In this document: positions 23,776 to 33,291 of the stretch, one piece after another
Position numbering within the stretch: position 1 is the stretch's first letter
Layout: each line of letters opens with the position of its first letter
DNA from: Pyropia yezoensis
Taxonomy: Eukaryota; Rhodophyta; Bangiophyceae; Bangiales; Bangiaceae
Direction: 5' to 3'
DNA: 64,000 nt
Assembly (NCBI GenBank): GCA_009829735.1
Contig: CM020619.1
Span: 30,897,751-30,961,750, forward strand
Program-made: the position numbers and the translations under genes
Notes under the pieces: model-generated
Databases searched by the model: none
What the model was told of the DNA's origin: nothing
The model's input: the letters and a program-made list of their open reading frames with translations, nothing else

Positions 23776-24138
23776 TGTAGCACAATAGGTATCCGTCGCA
23801 CGTCCACTCTCAGGGAACACTCACCAAGGGGGATCGGCACCAACGTCACCGGGAGGCCAAGGTTGCTGTCCTTGGAGCGCAAGCCACGGGACCAAGATGG
23901 GAGCCCAAATGGGAGGGGTTTGTTGTTCTACCTTGGCCGGCGGTGGATTCGCCGCCGGCCCCCACGTTATAAACCCTCGGAGACACTACTAATTACCCTC
24001 CACCCCAAGATGCAAGTCCCTCTGGTCGTACGTAACTTATAGAAACCGTGACCAGTACGGACTCTCAAATTGAAAGCCAAGGATTAGAAGTAGCCCCCCT
24101 AACATTAGGGTCACAATACGGCCAACCATATTGCTACA
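23776..24138 (-). repeat. Solo family 1 LTR replacing the inner part of the right LTR of C
   Basis: This 363-bp copy begins TGTAGCAC and ends ATTGCTACA like the LTRs of A. Its right flank, CGCATCCCC and the following 380 bp, is the same as that of A's 5' LTR. Its left flank is element C gag and does not contain CGCAT. By hand count about 13 differences to 15718-16080 fall in the first two-thirds and none in the last 100 bp. A recombination or conversion origin is inferred. Confidence 0.85.
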
Positions 24139-24143
24139 CGCAT

Positions 24144-24525
24144 CCCCTACACCGGGGTTACACTGGGGCGCCGAGGGTCACCAATCAACCCCCGGTCGCC
24201 AAACACGAGCGAAAAGCAAGCGAAAATCTCCCCACACACAGATGCCAATCCCCGAAAAAAACCCAGTGGGAAAAAGGGGAAAGACACGAAAACACGTAGT
24301 GAAATCAAATACGTAACAAATGGCCACAATGGCCAGTAAGGCCACCTCCACCGGCCAAATCCGCCTCCCTGGGTGGGACCAATCAGGATCCCGGGTGTGT
24401 CGCCACAGTCCCGAGTCACTGACAGAGGGGCCCCGGCAAGAGAAGGGCTCCACGTAGGATAGCCCGCCGGGTCCCAAGCCACCTCCTCAAGGGCCCGCCT
24501 GTCCCCAAAGGCTTAGAACGCCACA
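24144..24525 (-). repeat. Right (5') LTR of element C, outer part only
   Basis: The 382 bp match 16086-16467 with about 7 differences (1.8 percent by hand count) and end CGCCACA. GAGGT follows at 24526-24530. The inner part of this LTR is not present. Confidence 0.8.
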
Positions 24526-24530
24526 GAGGT

Positions 24531-25921
24531 CCCTACTTGGTGACCTCGGCTCCACATGAGCTTGCGAATCAAGCGCCCGCGAACAAGGAGTTACTCGGCC
24601 CCAAGAAGCCCAAGTAGTGGCCTCACGTTGAGGTCCCTTATGGGCTTCCCGCGCTACTACCGCAGTTGGTGGACCACTTTATGTCCGTCATGATCACGGC
24701 TAGCCCGGACGACCTAATGTTTGCCATGTTGGCGACCCTCTGGCCTCTCAAAGTCATGTCGACCTGAGTGGCCTGCGTCCAGAGACGTGGGATGTTCTGG
24801 CGCCTCCTTCTGCGCCTGATCAAAGGTTTAGAGCGGCTCACCCCTCCGCAAGTTGCTGAGGGGTGCTCGTCCGGTCCACTCGCTCTACTCGAGGTGATCT
24901 TGAATCTCCACGAGCTCATCGAGTGGGAGAGCACTGAGCACCAGTTGCGCCGACTTTCCCGGGGGCCCAAAGACGACGGCTCACTTCGCCAGTTCGTCTG
25001 GGTCGGCCGTGGGCTTCACGACGGCGGCGTGGTACTCAAGAAAGGGTTGGGCATCGGGGACTACCGGTATGCCCCAGGGGTGGAGCGCCACACTGCGCCG
25101 TCCCCGGAGAAGAACCTTGTTGTAGCGGTCGTCGACCCTGAGGAGGTTCGGGTGCAAGGTGCCGCGGCGGGCACAACTCGAGGTCGTGGCTACTCTCGGG
25201 CTCCGCCAAGTCGGCGAGCCCCTCCTCTTCCTCCTGTTGTGTTCCAGCCGTACGGGGACATTCCGACTGGCATTGCAGTTGAGTCATCCACGCCTGTGTC
25301 CCCAAATTGGGGGCTACTCTTCTTAAGGTCTACCCCAAGTTGGTGTTGCTGTCCGCACCATTGACTTCTGAGATGCTTATCACCGTGTTTGTGCGCACAA
25401 TTTCGTGGATGGCCGCGTCGGCAGCGACTCTCTAGACTCCGGAGACCCCTCAACTTGAGGAGCGCGTTCGCCTAGTCGCCTCGACTGCAAGTTGCGAGTC
25501 GGTTGCAGAGTTTTTGAAGGCCGAGTTGGCACGCATCGGCTCCATCATACCCTCGACGGCCCTACGTGGGCGCGGCAAGCGTCCGGCGAGCCGTGCCTAC
25601 TCTCCGACTCGTCGTCGTCGCCGCCACTCGCGCCGCTCTCCGTCCGTGTCGGAAGACGACTCGTCTTACTCCAAGTCGGAGTCATCCAGCCCGTCCAAGA
25701 CCGAGTCGGTCCGTCGTCTGCGCCGCCAACTTGCTCGCAAGACCAAGCAGGCAAGTGGCCGCGCTCGTCGTCGCACTCGTGATCGTGAGACTCAGGACGA
25801 CTCCAACTTGAAAGCGCCTGCTCCACCTACTAGTGGTGACCGTTACCGGCGTGGGTCTCGCCGCTCGTCTCCGCGTGAGAGCGAGGGTCGTGGGGGTGAA
25901 GAGTCTAGCATGCGTGCCTAG
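24531..25921 (+). pseudogene. Element D antisense ORF, right part
   Basis: The plus-strand coding-like region continues the antisense ORF from the other side of element C. Its beginning matches the far end of the element G antisense ORF across the GAGGT site. The last part (25514-25921) is very rich in arginine and serine, with runs like SPTRRRRRHSRRSPSVSEDD, resembling SR-type or basic nuclear proteins only in composition. The function is unknown. It converges with the integrase end at 26033. Fossil with about one or two breaks. Confidence 0.55.
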
Positions 25922-26025
25922 CTGGCAGCTGCCCTTGTTGTGAGAGTGAGAGGGTTAGGGCTGTAGATGAGAGCCCCTTTGCGTACCGCTTCGACTTGAC
26001 GCACTCTCTAGGCCTGACCACTTGG

Positions 26026-26048
26026 CCTTCCCTCACGTTGAGGGAGGG
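26026..26048. repeat. Hairpin between antisense ORF and integrase of D
   Basis: CCTTCCCTCA and TGAGGGAGGG flank a 3-bp loop, giving a 10-bp stem with one mismatch. It lies at the end of the integrase region and about 100 bp after the antisense ORF, the same relative place as the hairpins of element A. Confidence 0.5.
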
Positions 26049-29000
26049 CAATCAGGGTCGATGTCATTTTGGGCGCCGTAAGCCCGGACATTCCCAGCGG
26101 GGACTTCCTCCTCGTACTCCCATGGAACAACTTCAACGTGGTAGCCAAACCAGCGCACCCTCAACATGAGGCGGTTAGTATCCTCATCCCACCCGTGGTC
26201 GGCGAACTTGTCGAACACGTACTCCTGCGGACCCTGGTTGGCCGCAGGCAGGTAAGGCAGACGACACTCATTGAGCGCACGCGCCGAAATCAGGTCGCCG
26301 GGAGGAGGTGGTGCAACTTTCACCACGTCCTGTCCGCATATTGTACGGATCCCATCGTCATGTTCGATGGTGAACCGTCGCCCATCCGTACGAAGGACTT
26401 GGTATGGTCCCTTCGTTTGGAATACCAGCTTACACCCAGTTGGGGTATGTGAATGTGCTAGCACCCAGTCACCCTGCTTGGAGACGTGCTTGGCGCTACG
26501 TACCTTCTTGTCGAAAGTACGCTTGTAGCGCTTCTGCGCTTTGTCCATCTCAGCCCTGACTTTAGGGATGAACTTTTCAGGCCTAGCACCGAACTCCACC
26601 TTACTCTCAGTAGGACTAAATGTCCGGCCACCGCCCTCTCTACTTAGGAGCGGCCGCTTCACCGCAATAGACAGCACACGGCGCGGAGTCACAAAAGCGA
26701 GGAGTACTTCCTTCGTAAAAGAGTGATCCTGCGAATTGTAGGCGGTAGTCAAAATAGCAATGTATTTGTCCCACGTTTTCACGTGCTCACTCAGTGGCGC
26801 AGCTGCCGAACAATCGTCTTGCTGACGCGCTCCAGCTGCCCATTCGTTTGTGGGTGGTAAGGCGTGGCATAGTTTGCCCGAACCCCCAACATGTCCAGCA
26901 CTCCCTGAAACAGGACGAACGTAAATTGCGGTCCGTTGTCAGATGGCGTACTTTCTAAGATGCCTTACGCGGCAACCCAGTGATCTGGGAAGGCTGACAC
27001 GACCGATATGGCCGTGATCTCTGCCAAAGGGATCGCTTGCGTAAGTTTCGTGAAGCGATCGCAGACTACCAGGAGGTACTGGTCGCCCTCCTCGGTCACT
27101 GGTGCGGAATGACGAAAAAGTAGATAATGGAGAGTCGGTATCGAACCCGGGCCCTTGAGGAGTAAGCGGAATTACGCGCTCAATCCACTAGGCAACCGGG
27201 TGAAATACGTGGCATTTCGAGACGGATCTTGGGTTTTTGTCCCCATCATGATGAGTACCCACCTTTTAGGTAAGCCAATCGGTGAGGATGTATTATGTTA
27301 CACATGGCAGTGGCCCGAGGATGTCCATTGCCAACGCCGCAAAAGGCTCCTTGGCCGGGAACAGCAACATGGCCGTACTGGGCCCCCGTTCCATCAGGCG
27401 GTTCTGCGCACAACGTGTGCATGCAGCCACCGAGCTATTGATGTCCACCACCATCGAGGGCCAGTAGTACCGGGTCCGCAGGGTTTGTTAAAGTTTACTA
27501 GACCCCAGATGTCTACCTGCGGGAGCAGTATGCTCCCGCTTAAGGTTACTATCTTTGAGGGATGCGGGGACAACAAGTTGTTCAGTCCCCTGGATTGCCC
27601 CCCTCCTCAAGAGGAGGCCATCGTCTCCCAAGAAGAACCGTGTCTTCGCCGCTGCGTCCTGCGCCTCCCTCTGCGACTTGCAGAAGGAATCATCTGCCTG
27701 GGCCTTCACGACTACGTCCACCGACAGGGGCAAGTAGTTCTTGCTCCCGAACGCCTCGTGGTCCAACACTTGACCCGAGCGCGTGACCACCCCCACGATG
27801 GGGATGTCCTCATCGATTGGGTTAGTGTCTAGCCCCTCGGTAGGTACCCGAGAAAGACCGTCGGCAAGGGCATGTTGCCTGCCAGGTCGGTACTCAATAT
27901 CAAAGTTGAAGGGTACCAGTCGCACCCTCCACCTGTTCAGGCGTGTGTTCGTGCAATCCGTCTTGAAGATGAACTGCAACTCGCGGTGGTCACAGCGGAT
28001 GAGGAACTTCTCACCCTCGAGGTAGTGACAAAGTGACGTCGCCGCCCACACCACTGCGAGTCCCTGCAACTCCGTGACTCCATAGTTCTTCTCAGCCGAG
28101 TTCAGCCCCTTGCTGAAGTATCCTACCGGCAAGTACTCCTTGTCCGGCAGCTGCTGAAGCAACACACAACCAAGTTTGTCGTAGCTGGCATCCACGTCTA
28201 AGAAATAGTGGCCTCCCAACCTGGGAATAGCCAAGATAGGGGGCTTCAGCTGTAGGTCCCGAAGAATCTCAAAAAATTCCTGCTCCACCCGACTTGGGGG
28301 AGGCAGGATCTTCGGTAGCGTCGAGCTAACTAGCTCATTCAGCGGCTTCGTCACCTTGGCGAAGCCCTTGGTGAAGCGTCCATACACGTTACACATCCCG
28401 AGGAAGCTCCTCATCTGGGTCTGGGTCCGGGGATACTAAGCCTCACGGATGGCCCTCAAGATCTTCTCATTGACACTGAGGCGCCCCGGACCTACAACAT
28501 GTCCAAAGTATTCCACCTCCTGAGTGAAGAGGTGGCACGTGCTCGCTTCCAGTGACACACTGGCGTCAGCAAGTAGCTTGAACACCTGGCCAAGATGGCC
28601 AATGTGTTCCTCCGAACTTCGGGAGAACACCATGATATCGTCTAGGTACACAAGACAGATCTGCCACCGTACTCCGGCCAGAATCATGTCCATGGCGCGC
28701 TGGAAAGTTGCCGGCGCGTTGCAGAGTCCAAACGGTAGTCGTTTGCACTGGTAGGTACCACAGTGACAGGTAAAGGTAGTTTTATGCCTGTCTTCCGGGG
28801 CAATGGGAATTTACCAATACTTCGCCTTACAGTCTAGGGTAGAGAACACGTTCGCCTCCCCCAGAGAGTCCAAACAGTCGTCCATCCTAGGTAGGGGATA
28901 ACTGTCCTTCACCGTGCTCTCGTTGAGCTTACGATAGTCGATACAGAACCGTGGGGTCCCATCAACTTTGGGGACAATGACCACCGGACTCGCCCACTCG

Positions 29001-30217
29001 GCGTTGCTGGGCTCAATCACATCGAGGGCTTCCATGCGAGCGACTTGCTCCTTGACAAGGGCCCTTGAACGGGGCCCTCCCCTGTACGGTTGTTGGCGTA
29101 TAGGGGGTGCACCAGGCTTCAACTCGATCCGGTGTTGGGTGGCTCTCATGAGTCCCAATTGACCATCCCACAACTTGCGATATTGGTCCAAGAGGCGTTC
29201 AACTTGAACCCTCAACCTGGGTGGGACACCCTCCATGTTCACATGAGGTCGAGGACAGGCGGCCGACTTGGCTTGATGCTTCTCCTTTCCGGACTTCGGG
29301 TCGCTACTTGCGCCCGCGTTGAGGGTGTCCGCTACCACTGGTCCCTCATGTTGGTCGATATAGCCAAACGTGGCTCCCGACTTGAAGTGCTTGGGCGAGG
29401 AGCTCAGGTTCATAACCTGAATCCTCCACGGGACGCCGGCTTTGGAGTCTATCGTGCCAAGGGCAACATGCACTTTGTGCTTACGAGCAAGACGGTGGTT
29501 AGGGTGCACCAACCCGTTCCCCGTATAATCAGTTACAACGTCAACGTGCGCCACCGAGTTGGGGGGCAACGTGACCTTACGGGCTAAACGCAGGGTAGCA
29601 GTAAACCCTTCTCTCACGGAGCAAACAGGCTTCGACTGTGAAACTGTCACAGGATCCACAGACTTTCCCTTGACAAGGATGGGGATGGTCTCCCCATTCA
29701 TCAACTTGACCCAATACTCCGGGCCACAAATCAAAGGCACTTGTGTAACAACATAAGGGGTACCCAGAAGCAGGGGTACCGATAAAATCTCGACTACTCC
29801 CTAGGTCACGTCGACCTCATGGGTTCCCAACCTAGTTGGTAGGGTTATGGCACCAACAAAGGGAAGTACCCCCCCATTGATCTCAATCATATGGTGGGCC
29901 TTAGACCTCCAGCGTTGGAGCTTCATCTCCTTGGGTAATAGCGACTTGCGTATCAAGGAGGCTCTTGACCCTGTATCAAGTACGATACGGGCACAACAAG
30001 CACGGCCGGGGGCAAGTTGCACCCGTCCAGCCACCTGGAAGTTCTCACCCGTCAGCACCGCGATGACCCGACGTGAGTTTACGTTCTTGGGGAGTCCTAC
30101 CGTAGGTGGGCGGACTCCTTTAGGTCGCCGCAGTATCCGGCACGGTCGGTTCGTCCTCTTGACCCACTTGGCCGAGGCTGCCGTTGTGAGCTTAGGACGG
30201 CCAGCTCCAACGGTCAT
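26033..30217 (-). pseudogene. pol: Element D pol region (protease, RT, RNase H, integrase, chromodomain)
   Basis: Minus-strand coding sequence shows protease (VLDTGSRASLI), reverse transcriptase (FCIDYRKLNE, YLDDIMVFSR), RNase H, an incomplete integrase and a chromodomain (LMLRVRWFGYH). The beginning overlaps the end of gag by ATGA (30214-30217). The region is broken at about five places and also contains a tRNA-like insertion of about 205 bp in the integrase part. It is the most decayed pol of the three, consistent with D being the outermost and oldest element. Confidence 0.8.
27103..27307 (-). mobile_element. tRNA-like insertion in D integrase (possible SINE or tRNA pseudogene)
   Basis: Comparison with element A shows about 205 bp inserted in the integrase sequence. 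On the minus strand it contains a B-box-like GGTTCGATACC (27137-27147) and an A-box-like TTGCCTAGTGG (27185-27195), about 40 bp apart as in tRNA genes, followed by TTTTT (27115-27119), a Pol III stop. The T-stem does not pair well, so it is not a working tRNA. No clear target duplication was found. It could be a tRNA-derived SINE or a captured tRNA pseudogene; which one cannot be told from a single copy. Confidence 0.45.
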
Positions 30218-32160
30218 TCGTTTCCCGCCGACTTGGCGTCGGAATCCGAGGGCGAAGGGGAAGACGACGAGTCCGAGGACGACGTGTCCGCCCCTTCCGC
30301 CGAGGGTGTGGCGACCGCCACGACCGGTTGAGGTCCACCCTCGCGGCGTGAACGTACTTCGTTCGTAGCCGACCTTTTACTCGCTATCTTAACAAGTTGT
30401 TGAATGCGTTTACTCAACATGGGGCAATCATATGCCCAGTGTCCATCGGAGTTGCGGTTCCAACACCGATGGTCAGTTCCCGGAGGGGTCTTCCCAACTG
30501 GGGAAGACGAAGAGATACCCTGGGAAGTTCCCACGGCAGCTACCACCCTCTCCTTGCGGATTCGGCGTGCCTCCCGTAGCTCTCTGGCCTGGCGCGCCTC
30601 CTCCCGTTCCTTGGCCAACTCGGCCTGACGCTCCTGGCGTTGTTCCTCCCGCAACTTGCGGTAGGCCTCACCTCTGCGGTAGGCGAACAAAGCCAACTCG
30701 GCCAGTGTCGCCCGGGCAGTATTATGCTCCCGGGTCTCCATACGGACTGACCAGTGGAGTTCCTCCACAAACCGACTCTTCACCACAGCTTGTGGATGAA
30801 GAAACCCACAAAGATTGTTGAGCTTACGGACTCGCTCCGCAAAGGACAACTCGTCGTCCGCCTCTTCCTGATGGGCTTGCGTAAACTCCTCGAATTGAGA
30901 AGCCAACGCTGCTTCATCCACCATGCCTCTCAACAACCAGTTGACGAGCTCCAAGTAGGACGTCACCTCACCAGCGCCTCCACTTGAGGAGCTGGGCATG
31001 ACGGACATGAGTTCTGTCCGTAGGTCGCCCTTGATAAACTCCTGTAGCATGTAGAAAGCCATGCCCTCACTTATGACATTGTCGTCACAGGCTTTTGTGA
31101 AACGACGTAGAAACTCAAAGACACGGAGGGGAAGAGTTCCATACCACTCCGCTTTGCGCCCAAAAGAGTGCAGTGCATTCTTCTTGGCACGGCCCATAGC
31201 TCGGGCCTGAATAGGACCGTACGCCACCGACTTGCTGTGGAGGGCGTAGGTCTCACAGTAAAAAATCCTCTGGTAGACCGGGTTGGCTACCTGGATCTTG
31301 GGCGGCACCTCACGTTGAGGGAAAAGCCGCTGAGGCAATGGGGTAAGTTGACCCGCAGTGCCTGTTGTCTGCCGCGGCGAGCTTGGTGTAGCCACCGGCG
31401 TTTCCGAGGGGAACTCCCCAGTGAAGGGCGTGCGCCTCACCGAGAATGGTGTGGCTCCCTCGTTGGGAGTCACGGGGGTCGCCCCCGGTTCGGGGCGAAC
31501 CGAGACAGGCGTAGGGGGGGATTCCTCCTGCGTCTGAGGGCTCGACAGCCCCAATCCGGTCTGGACATTGAGACCATGTGGCAAACTCGCTACAATCTGA
31601 TTCAAAATAGTATTCGTCATCGTGACCACCAGGTCCGGCAAAGTCTGCCGCAACACATTGGTCGCCTCCCGACGGACAGTTTCCGCGAGGAGTGGATTGA
31701 CGACTCCAGTTGAGTCTCGGTCCGCCTCCGGGAGTCCACCTGAGGGGTAACCACGTTCCTCAGGGGTCTCAACCGGGGGCATGGGCGCGAGCCTATCGCC
31801 GACCAACGGAGGTCCGCCGTCCTCCGAAAGCCTAGTTGGCGACGGCTCCAAGCCAAATTTGTCTCCAACCCAAGTGGAACCCGCGGGGACAGTCCTTTCA
31901 CCCTGGGACGTTCCCGTTGAGTGTACAACACGGTGGCCAGACTTCGGCCCACCAACATCAGAAGTGTCACCCGAATGAACTCCCGACTGAGTCGGGGTGG
32001 CCTGTTGCCCGCTTGTACTCCCAGTTCTGGTGGCTTGAGGGACCTCTGGTCCCTCTGCGACCCCAGGTACACCTACCTGTGTCTCACCAGTCTTCAAAGG
32101 CACTGAAGTACGTGCGTCACCCGTGTACTCCCCAGACGACGGGGGGTCCGAACCAGCCAT
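30214..32160 (-). pseudogene. gag: Element D gag region
   Basis: This long minus-strand frame of 648 codons has a threonine/proline/glycine-rich N-terminal third. A capsid-like middle follows (about residues 310-470), then a charged coiled-coil-like stretch rich in RE and KE (about 520-560). A zinc knuckle (CWNRNSDGHWAYDC) and a serine/aspartate tail complete it. It ends in the ATGA shared with pol. The frame itself is open over its whole length, which is notable in an element otherwise heavily decayed. Still treated as a fossil because the element as a whole is broken. Confidence 0.8.
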
Positions 32161-32260
32161 GTTGGCTAACGATCCGTCTGATACGGTCCAACTCCACCGT
32201 TCCTCTGAGACAGAGAGACCCCTACACCCGGGTGCACCCGGAGGTAAAGATTACCTCTGT

Positions 32261-32278
32261 CCCCTGCTGCTCCATCAA
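32261..32278 (-). other. Primer binding site of element D
   Basis: On the minus strand, one or a few bases after the LTR end, the sequence reads TTGATGGAGCAGCAGGGG. It shares GAGCAGCAGG with the sites of A and Z. Confidence 0.5.
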
Positions 32279-32279
32279 G

Positions 32280-32748
32280 TGTTGCAAAAACCTCTTGCAC
32301 ACGCGACACCCAAGTTGGGGCGGTGCACAAGGGTTGCCTCCCGTGTCGGGGGAACCGGAAGAAGTGCAAGTCGCACACACTCTGTCCCTGTTTTGGAGCA
32401 ATCCCCCCACTGACAAACAAGAAGATGGTGTGTGGGCCAACAGTTTCTTGGTCGGGACGGGGAAGCAAGGCGAAGCCCCGCTGTCGCTCCCCTTATCCCC
32501 CCAGGGTCCCCTCAGAATCTCGCCCCTCAGAATCTCCCACCCCAGCACCTGCCCACCGGGCCACACAAAAATTCAATACGATAAATGCAGAAAACCCTCA
32601 AATCCAAGTTGGATTTACTACTAAGCTAACTATCCCAAACTTAGGAAATATGGACCCAAATGCAGGGGGAGGAACGGATCAGGCTAGTGGCCTGCTGCCC
32701 CTTGCATGGCTCGTGTTGCCCCCCTACCTGGGGTTTAATACTGCCACA
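32280..32748 (-). repeat. 5' LTR of element D (LTR family 2)
   Basis: It is 469 bp from TGTTGCAAAAA to CTGCCACA. It matches 3526-3994 and the reverse of 947-1417. The sequence beyond 32748 does not match the other copies, which sets the boundary. The flank GCACT does not repeat on the other side of D (GAAGC before 3526). Confidence 0.85.
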
Positions 32749-33291
32749 GCACTCTCGAACCGCACAGCGTAGACAGGAAGGTCTGACTTGCGGCCGTAAT
32801 GCCCAACTCTGTCGGCACGAGGGTCGTCGTCGTCCTCATCGTCCACCCAACTGTCGTCGTCGTCGGGGACGGCAGGTCCGCTTAAGCTTGGGTATTGTTG
32901 AAGCAAGGCCTCCAGACTGCCAACAGCGGTGTCGGAAGAAACGTGACCGTACGCCTGCCGAAGAGCCGCCGCGTGTCGACAGAAGCTTTTTTTAGCCATG
33001 GCAAGAACCAGCTCTGCAACCTCCACCTGAACCCCAGGTGCAGGTGCTCCGCGTCCGAGGCCCCCACCGCAAGAGCACAGCACGATAGCGTGCCCATTGA
33101 CGAGCGATCCCCACGTTACAATGTACTCACCTGCCTCACAATTGACGAGGGCCCCACTGCAGCTAGCACCTGACCCTTGGATTCTGCTGTCCGACACGTT
33201 CCCAGCAACGCGAGCGTCAACTTCCAACAGTACGTGAAGCGCAAAGACAAACCAATTCTTGAGCTCTTCCGGAGTGAATGGCTACCGCCGA
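32749..33291 (-). pseudogene. Protein fragment with CxC...CxH zinc motif, cut by element D
   Basis: The minus-strand frame runs from about 33291 (TPEELKNWFVFAL...) to the LTR of D at 32748. It contains LCSCGGG followed after about 30 residues by FCRHAAALRQ, the CxC...CxH spacing of SWIM-type zinc fingers. Such clusters also occur in KDZ-type transposases, which are common in some eukaryotic genomes; either origin is possible. An acidic tail (DDDDSWVDDEDDDD) follows. There is no ATG in this frame and upstream coding continues in another frame, so this is an exon or a broken gene. The frame is truncated at its 3' end by element D. Confidence 0.35.

Larger units (their letters stand above)
4881..24525 (-). 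mobile_element. Element C: Ty3/gypsy chromovirus inserted in D, itself hosting A
   Basis: The element begins TGTAGCG at 4881 and ends CGCCACA at 24525. It is flanked by the 5-bp direct repeat GAGGT (4876-4880 and 24526-24530). Its left LTR (4881-16467) is interrupted by element A. Next come a 1.6-kb 3' non-coding stretch, integrase with chromodomain, RNase H, reverse transcriptase, protease and gag. The right LTR survives only in its outer part (24144-24525): its inner part and the leader are replaced by a family 1 LTR (23776-24138). Without A it is about 8.8 kb. Broken, with about three breaks in the coding part plus the damaged right end. Confidence 0.85.
3526..32748 (-). mobile_element. 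Element D: old Ty3/gypsy chromovirus, split by element C
   Basis: Two halves of one element lie on either side of element C. On the left are its 3' LTR (3526-3994), a pyrimidine-strand polypurine tract (3995-4011) and the first part of its antisense ORF (to 4880). On the right are the rest of the antisense ORF (from 24526), integrase with chromodomain, RNase H, reverse transcriptase, protease, gag, primer site and 5' LTR (32280-32748). The antisense ORF of element G runs straight across the point where C sits, and GAGGT is present on both sides of C. Without the insertion D is about 9.6 kb. It is old and broken, with at least five breaks in pol, plus a roughly 205-bp tRNA-like insertion. The outer flanks show no matching target duplication. 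Confidence 0.85.

Noticed and set aside
5197-24138. Reading LTR 23776-24138 as the true 5' LTR of element C
   Set aside because: C's own ends are TGTAGCG at 4881 and CGCCACA at 24525 with a GAGGT duplication, and the family 1 LTR lacks a leader or primer site on its gag side.
27125-27210. A functional tRNA gene
   Set aside because: A and B boxes are present but the T-stem and D-stem do not pair properly and no clean anticodon loop can be drawn.
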